A DNA stretch of 64,000 bases from Actinoplanes sp. M2I2 (GCF_023544445.1 NZ_JALPVJ010000012.1:242513-306512), one strand, 5' to 3'; positions 45,000 through 53,261 are shown, counted from the stretch's first letter. Numbers and translations are program-made. The notes: a model not told the origin generated them from the letters alone.

Positions 45000-46313
45000 T
45001 CACTTGCCGAGGTCGGCGAGGTTCTCGTCGTACGGCTTGGCGATCTCGTCGAGCACCTGGCCGGGGGTCTTGGAGCCGTTGATCAGCCCCTGCACCCCGG
45101 CGACGAGCACGTCGTAGTAGCCGGGGGCCGGCCAGTCCGGGTAGAACGCGAGACCGTCCTCGGCCGACAACTTGTTGAAGTTCTCGATGAGTTCCTTGTT
45201 CTTGGGGTCGGTGATCTGCGCGGCGTCGGCCGCGACCGGCACACCGCCGTTGTTGCCGAGCAGCGCCTGGATCTCCGGCTTCATCGTGATGTCGATGAAG
45301 TCGTACGCGAGCGCCTTGGCCTTGCTCTTCTCCGGCACCACCCACAGGTTGCCGCTGGAGCCCGGGTGCAGCTTGTTGCCGGGGAACAGGAACGTGCCCC
45401 ACTCGAAGTTCTTGATCTCGTTGACGAACCGGCCGTACCACCAGCTGCCGGAGATCATGATCGGGAACTTGCCCTGGCTGAACGAGACGCCCATGTCCTC
45501 GGCCTTGATGCCGGCCGAGTTCTTGGCGATGTAGCCCTTGTCGACCCACTGCTTGAAGGTCTCGGCGCCATAGCTGAGCTGCGGGCCCTTGAAGTCGACC
45601 TTGTTCTTGTAGAGCTGGTAGTCGTCGACCCAGGCCCGGTCGGCCTTCGACAGCGCGAGCGAGTACAGGATCTGCTGGGCCGGGTACTCCGCGCCGCCGA
45701 CCGCCAGCGGGGTGACCTTGTTCCGCACGAACGTGTCCATCACCGTGGTGAACTCGTCGAGCGTGGTCGGCACCTGCAGGTTGTACTTCTTGAACAGGTC
45801 CTTGTTGTAGTAGACCTCGACGTACTCGGCGTAGTTGGGGATGCCGTAGGTCTTGCCCGACCCCATGATGCCGTCGTCGTCGTACTTGGTCGTGGTCTGC
45901 AGGCCCGTGTTGAGCGCCTTGTCCCAGCCGCGCTTGCCCGCCTCCTCGGTGAGGTCGGTGAGCAGCCCCTGCTTGGACAGCAGGCCGGCGGTGGCGTTGC
46001 CCTTGTTGTACTCCATGATGTCCGGCGCGCTGTCGGAGTTCAGGATCATCTGGGCGTTCTGCTGGATCTGCTCGAAGCCCTTCTCCTCGAACTTGACCTC
46101 GACGCCCGGGTGGGTGGTCTTGAACTCCTCGATGGCCTTGTTCCAGGCGATGCCCATGGCGCTGGTCGGACCCTCGTAGTGCCACAGGGTCAGGGTCTTG
46201 GCGTCGGCCCCTTCCTCGGACGAGGAGTCGCCCGAGCCGCCACAGGCGGTGAGGGCGAGCGAGGTGGCCAGCAAAAGGGCGCCGGCGGACCGGCCGGCTC
46301 GGAAACTGATCAT
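45000..46313 (-). CDS. Carbohydrate ABC transporter substrate-binding lipoprotein
   Basis: 437 aa from the ATG at 46313, with GGAGG about 10 nt upstream. The signal peptide ends in lipobox LTACGGS. The mature protein is a cluster B/D extracellular solute-binding fold: TLTLWHYEGP start, QGLLTDLTEEAGKRG, FPIMISGSWWYGRF and GSSGNLWVVPEKSK hinge regions. Aromatic residues suggest an oligosaccharide ligand. It is the first gene of a probable six-gene operon with two perfect LacI-type palindromes 27 and 71 bp before the start codon. Confidence 0.93.
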   Translation of the reverse strand: MISFRAGRSAGALLLATSLALTACGGSGDSSSEEGADAKTLTLWHYEGPTSAMGIAWNKAIEEFKTTHPGVEVKFEEKGFEQIQQNAQMILNSDSAPDIMEYNKGNATAGLLSKQGLLTDLTEEAGKRGWDKALNTGLQTTTKYDDDGIMGSGKTYGIPNYAEYVEVYYNKDLFKKYNLQVPTTLDEFTTVMDTFVRNKVTPLAVGGAEYPAQQILYSLALSKADRAWVDDYQLYKNKVDFKGPQLSYGAETFKQWVDKGYIAKNSAGIKAEDMGVSFSQGKFPIMISGSWWYGRFVNEIKNFEWGTFLFPGNKLHPGSSGNLWVVPEKSKAKALAYDFIDITMKPEIQALLGNNGGVPVAADAAQITDPKNKELIENFNKLSAEDGLAFYPDWPAPGYYDVLVAGVQGLINGSKTPGQVLDEIAKPYDENLADLGK

Positions 46314-46339
46314 GTCTGTTCGTCCTCCGGGAGGGGTCC

Positions 46340-46355
46340 GTCGAAGCGCTTCGAC
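46340..46355. promoter_or_regulatory. LacI-type operator, copy 1 (16-bp perfect palindrome)
   Basis: GTCGAAGCGCTTCGAC is perfectly symmetric with the CGCG-like centre of LacI/GalR-family operators. It lies between the sugar-operon promoter region and the binding-protein start. An identical copy is centred 44 bp upstream, about four helical turns, on the same helix face, which would allow looping or cooperative binding. Confidence 0.85.
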
Positions 46356-46383
46356 GATGAGGGAGCGGAGAGCCACCGACATT

Positions 46384-46399
46384 GTCGAAGCGCTTCGAC
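46384..46399. promoter_or_regulatory. LacI-type operator, copy 2 (16-bp perfect palindrome)
   Basis: It is identical to copy 1, GTCGAAGCGCTTCGAC. It probably overlaps or flanks the promoter of the sugar operon. A 14-bp core of the same sequence precedes the LacI-family gene about 5 kb away. Confidence 0.85.
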
Positions 46400-46565
46400 G
46401 CGGGACTTTGACAGGACGCTAGGCTCCGTCCTGCACAGATGTCAACGGTGTGACGAAGACATTTCCAGGACCGAGATCAAACGCCCGTCGCGGTGCTTCC
46501 CGAGGCAACCGATCGCCCTTCCGGCGCGTCCAACCGGCTCCATCCCGCTGCCGAGAAGGTGCCCC

Positions 46566-47078
46566 GTGAAGCGACTGCCGACCGTTCTCGCCACCCCGTT
46601 CCTGCTGGTCGGCGCCCTATCGGCCTGCACCGAGGGCGGCTCGGGCCCGGGCCCGGCCGGCACTTCGCCGGCGGTGAGCGCCTCAGCCGAGGCCCCGCTC
46701 GTCGACCCCACCCTGGGCCGCCGGGCCAGCCCCGGATGGACCGAGGGGCCCAGCACCACGCTGAGCCCCGGCCAGGGCATGCCCGCCGTTGTCGAGTGCG
46801 GCGACTTCGACCTGGACCTCGGCGACACCCTGCCCGATCGCGCGGCCCGCTGCTTCGTCGACGCGGCCCAGGCCGGCCACCCGGCCCGGCTGCGGGTCAC
46901 CCGCCTCACCACCGAGGGCGACCCCATCCCGGTGACCTACACGGCCGGCGCCGACGGCTTGACCGAGGTCGTCACCGACACCCGCCAGGACGCCTTCGGC
47001 AGCAAGGTGGTCACCCGCGAGACCTGTCAGGGTCCGTCGCCCGCCGCCTACGGCATCGACTTCACGAAGTGCACCTAA
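46566..47078 (+). CDS. Lipoprotein with a C-terminal DUF4333-like domain
   Basis: 170 aa from GTG at 46566, preceded by GAGAAGG. The signal peptide ends in LSACTEGG (lipobox Cys). A low-complexity Pro/Ser/Ala spacer (about 25-60) precedes a small domain (about 75-170) with three Cys: VVECGDFDLDLGD, ARCFVDAAQAG, RETCQGPSP, and a terminal KCT. The spacing suggests disulphides. This resembles small actinobacterial outer lipoproteins; the DUF4333 match is tentative. It diverges from the sugar operon and converges on helR. Function unknown. Confidence 0.65.
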   Translation: MKRLPTVLATPFLLVGALSACTEGGSGPGPAGTSPAVSASAEAPLVDPTLGRRASPGWTEGPSTTLSPGQGMPAVVECGDFDLDLGDTLPDRAARCFVDAAQAGHPARLRVTRLTTEGDPIPVTYTAGADGLTEVVTDTRQDAFGSKVVTRETCQGPSPAAYGIDFTKCT

Positions 47079-47091
47079 GGCGGACCACCCG

Positions 47092-49245
47092 TCAGGGCGT
47101 CAGGACCACGAGTTGCTGCGTCGCCCGGGTCATCGCGACGTACCGGTCCACCGCGCCCTCGATGCCCTCGCCCCAGCTGTCCGGGTCGACCAGCACGACC
47201 AGATCGAACTCGAGGCCCTTGGCCAGCGCGGGCGTCAACGACCGGACCCGGGGCGGCGGCGCGAACGACGGATCGCCGATGACACAGGCGATTCCGTCGG
47301 CGTGGGCGGTCAACCATCCATCCAGGACCGACGCGAGCTCAGCTGTGGACCCGTACCGGACGGGCACCCCGCCGCTGCGGATGGAGACCGGCACGTTGGC
47401 GTCGGGCAGCGCGGCCCGGATCACCGGCGCCGCCGCGTCCATGACCTCGGCCGGCGTCCGGTAATTGATGGTCAGCGACGTCATCGTGACCCGGTCGAGG
47501 CCGATGCGCGACAGGCGCTCGGGCCACGACCCGGTGAACCCGTGCCGCGCCTGGGCCCGGTCGCCGACGATCGTGAAGCTGCGCGACGGGCAGCGCAGCA
47601 CCAGCATCTGCCACTCGGCGTCGGCCAGTTCCTGGGCCTCGTCCACGACGACGTGCGCGAACGGCCCGGCCAGCCGGTCGGGGACGGCCGCGGGCACGGC
47701 GTCCTCGTCGACCAGCACGTCGCGCAGGTCCGGCTGCACCAGCATCCACAGCAGACCCTGGCCGTCGTCGTACTCCCGCGAGTCGATCAGGTCGTCGAGC
47801 ACCCGGGACATGCCCTGGCGCTGGGCGGCCACCGCGGCCTCCCGCTGCCGGCGCGACCGCGACGACCCGGGATCGCCGACCCGCTGCCGCGCCGCATCCA
47901 GCAGCGGCAGGTCCGACACCGTCCAGGCGCGAGGATCCGTACGCTGCAGAGCGGCGACCTCGTCAGCGGTGAGCCAGGGCGCGCACTTGCGCAGATAGGC
48001 CGGCACCGACCACAGATCGGCGACGACGTCCTCGGCCTTCAGCACCGGCCAGGCCCGGTGAAAGGCCGCGGCCAGGGCCCGATCGCGCAGAAGCGACCGC
48101 CTCAGCAGGTCCGGCGGCTCCTCGCCCCGATACTTCGCCTCGAGGATCGTGAGCAGCTCCTCCCACGCCTCGTCACGCCCCTCGTTGTGCGGTGTGCCCG
48201 GGCCGGGCGCCTCGAACGCCTCGGCCCAGTCGCCGGCGGTCAGCCGGATCTCGTCGTCACCGGCCTCCACGATCAGGCCGCCGGCCGGTGGCTCCTCGTA
48301 GAAGGCGACCGCGGCCTCGATCCCCTTCACCAGGGCGGCCGAGGACTTGAGCCGGGCCACCTGGGCGTCGGCCTCGTCCGGGAAGGAGGCGCCACCCGGC
48401 ACCAGGTCGCGCAGCGTGCACGTCTGCACCTCGTCCTCGCCCAGACTCGGCAGCACATCGGAGACGTAGGCCAGATAGGGCTCGTGCGGCCCCACGAAGA
48501 GCACGCCGCCCTGACGGTGGGCCAGCCGCGGATCGGAGTAGAGCAGATACGCCGTACGGTGCAGGGCGACCACGGTCTTGCCGGTGCCCGGCCCGCCGTC
48601 GACCACGAGCGCACCACCCGAGCCGGCGCGGATGATCGCGTCCTGGTCGGCCTGGATGGTCCCGAGCACATCACGCATCCGGGCCGACCGGTCGCTGCCC
48701 AGGCTCGCGATGAAGGCCGACTGGTCGTCCAGCGCCGCGTGCCCCTCGAGGGCGTCCGGCGTGAAGACCTCGTCCCAGTAGTCGGTGATGTGCCCGCCGC
48801 TCCAGCGGTAGCGGCGACGGCTGGCCAGGCCCATCGGGTCGGCGTGGGTCGCTCCGAAGAACGGCTCGGCCGCCGGCGAACGCCAGTCCACCAGAAGCCT
48901 TCGCCCGTCGGTGTCGGTCAGACCGAACCGTCCGATGTAGACCGGCTCGGCGCCGTCGGCGCTCACCATCCGCCCGAGGCAGATGTCCAGGCTGTAGCGA
49001 CGCAGCGCGCGCAGCCGGGCGGTCAGCCGCCGCACGGCGTCGTCCCGGTCCACGGCCTGCCGACCCTTGCCGGCGGGCGCCTTCCGTTCGATCTCGAGGC
49101 GATCGGTGAGCTCGGCGATCGTCCGCCGGAGGCTGCCGGCGACGGCCGCGAAGTGTTTCTCGTCCTCGGCGATCAGGGCCGGGTCGGCCTTGGCGGCCAG
49201 GTGGGCGGGCAGGGCGAACGCGCTGCTGGTCGTCTGCTGGTTCAC
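47092..49245 (-). CDS. helR: HelR-type RNA polymerase recycling ATPase (rifamycin tolerance)
   Basis: 717 aa from GTG at 49245, which has GGGGGAT upstream; an in-frame extension to 49377 is rejected because it crosses the divergent gene. An N-terminal coiled-coil-forming region (about 20-90) precedes a UvrD/HelD-like motor: Q-like region TIQADQDAIIRAG, Walker A DGGPGTGKT (216-224), motif II VVDEAQELADAEW, motif III VGDRAQARHGF, and motif V/VI VALTPALAKGLEFDLVVL and YVAMTRATQQLVVL. HelR of Streptomyces displaces rifampicin from RNA polymerase. A 19-bp inverted repeat precedes it. Confidence 0.88.
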   Translation of the reverse strand: MNQQTTSSAFALPAHLAAKADPALIAEDEKHFAAVAGSLRRTIAELTDRLEIERKAPAGKGRQAVDRDDAVRRLTARLRALRRYSLDICLGRMVSADGAEPVYIGRFGLTDTDGRRLLVDWRSPAAEPFFGATHADPMGLASRRRYRWSGGHITDYWDEVFTPDALEGHAALDDQSAFIASLGSDRSARMRDVLGTIQADQDAIIRAGSGGALVVDGGPGTGKTVVALHRTAYLLYSDPRLAHRQGGVLFVGPHEPYLAYVSDVLPSLGEDEVQTCTLRDLVPGGASFPDEADAQVARLKSSAALVKGIEAAVAFYEEPPAGGLIVEAGDDEIRLTAGDWAEAFEAPGPGTPHNEGRDEAWEELLTILEAKYRGEEPPDLLRRSLLRDRALAAAFHRAWPVLKAEDVVADLWSVPAYLRKCAPWLTADEVAALQRTDPRAWTVSDLPLLDAARQRVGDPGSSRSRRQREAAVAAQRQGMSRVLDDLIDSREYDDGQGLLWMLVQPDLRDVLVDEDAVPAAVPDRLAGPFAHVVVDEAQELADAEWQMLVLRCPSRSFTIVGDRAQARHGFTGSWPERLSRIGLDRVTMTSLTINYRTPAEVMDAAAPVIRAALPDANVPVSIRSGGVPVRYGSTAELASVLDGWLTAHADGIACVIGDPSFAPPPRVRSLTPALAKGLEFDLVVLVDPDSWGEGIEGAVDRYVAMTRATQQLVVLTP

Positions 49246-49294
49246 GCAAATCCCCCGGATCGTGGCTTCGACCTGCGATTTTGCGCGCTGACCG

Positions 49295-49313
49295 GGGTCT
49301 TGCGGCAAGCCCC
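49295..49313. promoter_or_regulatory. Rifamycin-associated element (RAE)-like 19-bp inverted repeat
   Basis: GGGTCTTGCGGCAAGCCCC lies 50 bp upstream of helR. It is a near-perfect inverted repeat (arms GGGTCTTGC / GCAAGCCCC, one mismatch). As I recall it, the published RAE that precedes rifamycin-resistance genes is GGGGCTTGCGGCAAGCCCC, which this matches at 18 of 19 positions. It also carries TTGCGG, 17 bp before TATACG (49323), a possible promoter of the divergent AraC gene. Confidence 0.75.
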
Positions 49314-49334
49314 CCACTGTGTTATACGTTAAAC

Positions 49335-49820
49335 ATGGCGAGAGGTGGTGGTTCCCCTCCGCACTCTTCTTTCCCACGGGACGTCCGGCACGAGCAGCAC
49401 CTCAAGGAGCTGCGGCTGTTGCGCCGGGTCCGCGACCGCATCGACCGCGATTACGCCCAGCCGCTCGACGTCGAGGCGCTGGCCCGCGGGGTCAACCTGT
49501 CGGCCGGTCACCTGAGCCGCGAGTTCCGGGCCGCGTTCGGCGAGTCGCCGTACAGCTATCTGATGACCCGGCGGATCGAACGGGCCATGGCTCTGCTGCG
49601 GCGCGGCGACCTCTCCGTCACCGAGGTCTGCTTCGAGGTCGGGTGCTCGTCGCTCGGCACGTTCAGCACGCGGTTCTCCGAGCTCGTGGGCATGTCGCCC
49701 AGCGCCTACCGCCGCCTGACGGCCGAGCAGTCACAGGCCGAGGGGCTGCCCGGATGCGTCGTCAAACAGGTGACCAGACCGGTCAGGAATCGAGAAGCGA
49801 GCCCGGTCCGCGGCCAATAG
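49335..49820 (+). CDS. AraC-family transcriptional regulator
   Basis: 161 aa from the ATG at 49335, about 7 nt after TATACG, so probably leaderless. It is almost only the DNA-binding domain: helix 1-HTH LDVEALARGVNLSAGHLSREFRAAFGESPY (first HTH, given in parts LDVEALARGVNLSAGHLSRE and FRAAFGESPY), then RRGDLSVTEVCFEVGCSSLG and the second HTH ending GMSPSAYRR. There is no sensor domain. It is followed 10 bp later by a VOC-family gene, and this AraC-VOC pairing recurs in actinobacteria. It may detect stress through a protein partner. Confidence 0.9.
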   Translation: MARGGGSPPHSSFPRDVRHEQHLKELRLLRRVRDRIDRDYAQPLDVEALARGVNLSAGHLSREFRAAFGESPYSYLMTRRIERAMALLRRGDLSVTEVCFEVGCSSLGTFSTRFSELVGMSPSAYRRLTAEQSQAEGLPGCVVKQVTRPVRNREASPVRGQ

Positions 49821-49830
49821 CGTGGTCGGC

Positions 49831-50241
49831 ATGAACCTCACCATTCACAACACGTTCCTTCCGGCCGACAACCCCGAGGCCTCGCTGGCGTTCTGGCGCG
49901 ACACGATGGGCTTCGAAGTGCGCAACGACGTCGGTTACGGCGACATGCGCTGGATCACCGTGGGCCCGCCCGGGCAGCCGCAGACCTCGATCGTCCTGCA
50001 CCCGCCGACGGTCGACCCGGGCCTGACCGACGACGAGAAGCGCACCATCGCCGAGCTGATGGCCAAGGGCAGCTACGCCAGCATCGTGCTCAGCGCGCCC
50101 AACGTCGACGAAGCCTTCGAGCAGGTGCAGAAGAGCGGCGGCGACGTGGTGCAGGAGCCGATCGACCAGCCGTACGGGCTGCGCGACTGCGCCTTCCGCG
50201 ACCCCGCCGGCAACATGGTCCGGATCAACCAGCAGCCGTAG
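49831..50241 (+). CDS. VOC-family protein (glyoxalase/bleomycin-resistance fold)
   Basis: 136 aa from ATG 49831; a GTG at 49822 is the alternative. It has two beta-alpha-beta-beta-beta modules: NTFLPADNPEASLAFWRDTM and, after residue 70, SIVLSAPNVDEAFEQVQKSG. Metal-ligand positions include His in the first strand region and Glu at EPIDQPYG, FRDPAGNMVRINQQP being the C-terminal signature. It could be a lactoylglutathione lyase-like enzyme or a binding protein for a toxic compound. Its 3' end overlaps the convergent LacI gene by 17 bp. Confidence 0.87.
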   Translation: MNLTIHNTFLPADNPEASLAFWRDTMGFEVRNDVGYGDMRWITVGPPGQPQTSIVLHPPTVDPGLTDDEKRTIAELMAKGSYASIVLSAPNVDEAFEQVQKSGGDVVQEPIDQPYGLRDCAFRDPAGNMVRINQQP

Positions 50242-51241
50242 CCGGTGGCGCGGAGCTCTCCCGCTCGACCAGCGTCGGCGGCAGCAGCCGCACCGGCTCG
50301 ATCGATCGGCCGTCGAGCAGCCGCATCGCCGTCTCGACGGCCAGCCCGCCGACGTCGTGGGCCGGGATGTCGACCGAGGTGAGCGGCAGCGGCATGGTCA
50401 GGGCCACATCCCGCGGGCAGATCGCCACCACGGAGATGTCCGCGGGGACCCGGCGCCCGTCGGCCCGCAGCTCCTCGAGCACCATCCGCAGCACTTCCTC
50501 GTTGTGCACGACCAGCGCCGTCACGCCCGGCAGCTGCGCGTCGATGTCGGCCAGGCAGGCCCGCACCCCCGCCCGGTCGGGCTCGCACGGATGCGTCACC
50601 GTCTCGAGGCCCAGGCCGGCCGAGGCGGCGGTGAACCCGGTCAGGAACCTTTCCGCGTACGTCGTACCGCGCCGGTAGACGGCCGGTGACGGACCGACCA
50701 GGGCCACCCGCCGGTGCCCGTACCAGGCCAGGTGCCGCAGGGCCTCGGCCGCCGCGGCCTCGAAGTCGAGGTCGACGCAGGCGATCCCGGCCGGGTCCTC
50801 GGGCAGCCCGATCAGCACCGACGGCTGCTTGAGCTTGCGCAGGGCGGTCAGGCGGACGTCGTCGCGCTCCACGTCCATCACGATGAGCGCGTCGACCATG
50901 GTGCTGTGGGCGACCCGTTCCAGACCGGCGGTGCCCTCGTCCTTGGTCAGCAGCAGCACGTCGTGGTTGTGGCTGCGCGACGCGGTGACCACGGCCGTCG
51001 CGAACTGCATGATGACCGGCACGCTGACGTCGGCCCGCAGCGGCACGACCAGGGCCAGCACGTTGGTCCGGCTGCTGGCCAGGGCCCGCGCGCCCGCGTG
51101 CGGGTGGAAGCCGAGCTCGGCGATCGCCGCCCGCACCCGTTCGCGGGTCCGCTCCGAGATCGGGCGACGGCCGCTCAGCACGTACGAGACCGTGCTCGGG
51201 GACACGCCGGCCGCCCGCGCCACGTCGTTGATCGTCGCCAT
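50225..51241 (-). CDS. LacI/GalR-family transcriptional regulator
   Basis: 338 aa from the ATG at 51241. The N-terminal HTH with hinge helix (about 2-60) reads ATINDVARAAGVSPSTVSYV and GRRPISERTRERVRAAIAEL. A type I periplasmic-binding-like effector domain follows, with LALVVPLRADVSVPVIMQFA and TSVDIPAHDVGGLAVETAM. Its own upstream region carries the core palindrome TCGAAGCGCTTCGA, and two perfect copies precede the six-gene sugar operon 4-5 kb away. The natural inference is autoregulation plus repression of the operon until a sugar derivative binds. Confidence 0.93.
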   Translation of the reverse strand: MATINDVARAAGVSPSTVSYVLSGRRPISERTRERVRAAIAELGFHPHAGARALASSRTNVLALVVPLRADVSVPVIMQFATAVVTASRSHNHDVLLLTKDEGTAGLERVAHSTMVDALIVMDVERDDVRLTALRKLKQPSVLIGLPEDPAGIACVDLDFEAAAAEALRHLAWYGHRRVALVGPSPAVYRRGTTYAERFLTGFTAASAGLGLETVTHPCEPDRAGVRACLADIDAQLPGVTALVVHNEEVLRMVLEELRADGRRVPADISVVAICPRDVALTMPLPLTSVDIPAHDVGGLAVETAMRLLDGRSIEPVRLLPPTLVERESSAPPATAAG

Positions 51242-51311
51242 CCACCCCTCCGCACGCCCGTGGCCCATTCCGGGCAGCCCGAAAGGCGATCCTACCGACA
51301 CCCGCCGGATC

Positions 51312-51327
51312 GTCGAAGCGCTTCGAT
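51312..51327. promoter_or_regulatory. LacI-type operator at the regulator's own promoter
   Basis: GTCGAAGCGCTTCGAT shares 15 of 16 bases with both sugar-operon copies; the 14-bp core TCGAAGCGCTTCGA is identical. It lies about 70 bp before the LacI-family start and between divergent genes, so it may also affect the Wzz/BY-kinase-like gene at 51440. Confidence 0.82.
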
Positions 51328-51439
51328 GATTTCGGCTCGGGGCGGCCGGTCGCCGGTAGCCGACAGGGGCGCGGCTAGCGGGGCCGGATGGTCGGGTCTT
51401 AGGGTGTGAGCAGCGGCAACGCGGGAGGGCGGATCCGGT

Positions 51440-53185
51440 ATGACGACGAACGGCAGACCCGTGCGGCTTCTGCGAGGGTACGGCTGGTGGATCATCCTGG
51501 TGACCGTTCTGGTCACCGCTGGGGCCTATGCGCTGAGCCGCGTCGAGCCGGTCAGCCACCGTTCCACCGCGACGGCGGTGGCCGCGCCGCGGCTGCGGGC
51601 GAACGTGACCCCGGTGCCCGCCGACGCCGGCACCGAACGTGAGATCGCCCGGTCGGCCACGGTGCTGCGGGAGGTCGCCGCCGACCTGCGCCTGTCGCCG
51701 GAGGAGCTCGCCGACGGCCTGACCGTCGAGCCGGCCCAGGGGTCGGCGATCACGATCGCGTACACCGACGGCGACGCCACAACCGCCCGGCAACGCGCGC
51801 AGGCCGTGGCCGCCGAGTACGTGCGCTACCGCAACACCACCACCGCGCAGTACGGCATCGCCGCGTCGCTCGTGTCGCCGGCCGGCCCGGCCGAGGAGCA
51901 ACGGCTCCCCCTCTGGCTGTATCTGACCGTCGGCGCGGTCGCGGGCCTGCTGCTCGGCCTGCTCGGCGCGGTGGGACTGGCGCGCCGCCGCGACCGCCTC
52001 CGCGGGCGGGTCCACTACGAGGACCAGACCGGGCTGCCGGTGCTGGCCACGATTCCCCGGGCCCGCCGTCCGCGCGGACCGGGAGCGTCGCTGCCGGTGC
52101 TGCTGCGCTCGCCCGATTCGGCCGACGCCGAGTCGTACCGCTATCTGCGGGCCCGGCTCGACCCGTGGCTGGCCGGGCCGGCCACGGTGCTGGTGGCCGG
52201 CGGGCGCGACGGCGAGGGCCGCAGCACCACGGCGGCCAACCTGGCCGTCGCCCTGGCCCAGTCCGGTCGCCGGGTCGTGCTGGTCGACGCCGACGTCCGC
52301 CGGCCGGCGCTGCACCTGATGTTCGACCTGTCCCGTGACCGCGGGCTGATCGACGTCCTGACCGGCCGGCACACGCTGGCCGAGACGCTGGCGGCCGGCG
52401 CGATCGTCAACCTGCGGGTGCTCGCCGTGGGCGCCGACCGGGACAACGCGGCCGATCTGCTCGCCGCGGGCGGTCTGACCGGCCTGCTGCACGAGCTCAA
52501 GGAGCAGTGCGACGTCGTGGTGCTCGACTCGCCGGCGCTGCTCGCCGTGGCCGACGGCATCGGGCTGGCCACCCAGGCCGACCACGTCCTGCTGGTCACC
52601 GATTACCGCCGCAGCGCGCGGGCCGAGGCCGTGCGGGTCGCCGCCGATCTCGAGCAGGTGGCGCCCGGACGTGTCTCGGCGGTGCTGATCGGCGTGCCCG
52701 AGCGCGAGGGGGGCTCGATCCCGCGTAGCCGGATGGGCCGCGCCCCCGCCCCCGTGCCGGCCCCGCAACCGCCGGTCGACCGGTTCGCCGTCCTGGACGG
52801 ACCGGCCGATCCGCTGCCCAAACCGCCTCCGCGCGAGGAGCCGGCGCCCCCGAAGGCACAAGAGCCCGCGATCGCAGAAGAGCAGCCGGTAGCCAAAGAG
52901 CACCCGGTGGCCCAAGAGCCACCGGCTGGGAAACAGCCGCCGGTGGCGAAAAAGCTGCCGGAGGCGGAGCCGCCCCGGGAGGCGGAACCCGCGGCGGTCG
53001 AGTCCCCGGCGGTGGAGCGACCGGCCCCGAGGTCCAGGCCGATCAGCGCCAAGGCGGCGATTCCCAAGCCCCGCGTCTACACCTCGGCGGCCAAGGCCGA
53101 GGCCGAGGCGCGGGTGGAGGCCGCGAACGGCTTGGAGCCCGCGAACGGGCCGGCCGCGACAGCGGAGGCGCCGGCCGAGAAATAA
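51440..53185 (+). CDS. Wzz/BY-kinase-like polysaccharide co-polymerase ATPase with non-canonical Walker A
   Basis: 581 aa. An N-terminal helix (about 13-32), an extracellular Wzz-like region (about 35-150) and a second helix (about 157-178) precede a BY-kinase/ParA-like domain (about 225-435). The P-loop is GGRDGEGRSTTAANLA (254-269) with Arg261 at the usual Lys position, and Walker A' is VVLVDADVRRP (279-289). Walker B is VVVLDSPALLAVADG. The C-terminal tail (about 435-581) is rich in Pro, Ala and Glu with repeated PVA-type units and has no tyrosine cluster. GGAGG precedes the ATG. No glycan synthesis genes are adjacent. Confidence 0.8.
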   Translation: MTTNGRPVRLLRGYGWWIILVTVLVTAGAYALSRVEPVSHRSTATAVAAPRLRANVTPVPADAGTEREIARSATVLREVAADLRLSPEELADGLTVEPAQGSAITIAYTDGDATTARQRAQAVAAEYVRYRNTTTAQYGIAASLVSPAGPAEEQRLPLWLYLTVGAVAGLLLGLLGAVGLARRRDRLRGRVHYEDQTGLPVLATIPRARRPRGPGASLPVLLRSPDSADAESYRYLRARLDPWLAGPATVLVAGGRDGEGRSTTAANLAVALAQSGRRVVLVDADVRRPALHLMFDLSRDRGLIDVLTGRHTLAETLAAGAIVNLRVLAVGADRDNAADLLAAGGLTGLLHELKEQCDVVVLDSPALLAVADGIGLATQADHVLLVTDYRRSARAEAVRVAADLEQVAPGRVSAVLIGVPEREGGSIPRSRMGRAPAPVPAPQPPVDRFAVLDGPADPLPKPPPREEPAPPKAQEPAIAEEQPVAKEHPVAQEPPAGKQPPVAKKLPEAEPPREAEPAAVESPAVERPAPRSRPISAKAAIPKPRVYTSAAKAEAEARVEAANGLEPANGPAATAEAPAEK

Positions 53186-53214
53186 CCCGGGTGGTGACCT
53201 TCGGGGCCGACAGG

Positions 53215-53233
53215 TTAGGTTAGCCATACCTTT
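53215..53233. promoter_or_regulatory. Iron box (IdeR/DmdR/DtxR-type operator)
   Basis: TTAGGTTAGCCATACCTTT matches the 19-bp actinobacterial iron-box consensus TTAGGTTAGGCTAACCTAA at 14 of 19 positions, with the left half perfect. It lies 28 bp before the siderophore-interacting protein start and overlaps a possible -10 (TACCTT). Confidence 0.8.
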
Positions 53234-53261
53234 GGTCCTGGAACTGCCCTGGAGGCCCCCC

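Noticed and set aside
46408..46413. TTGACA on the plus strand as promoter of the lipoprotein gene
   Set aside because: No acceptable -10 lies 16-18 bp downstream and the gene starts more than 150 bp away.
47246..49377. helR start at 49377
   Set aside because: The extension crosses the RAE-like element and the AraC gene start; the GTG at 49245 with GGGGGAT upstream is better.
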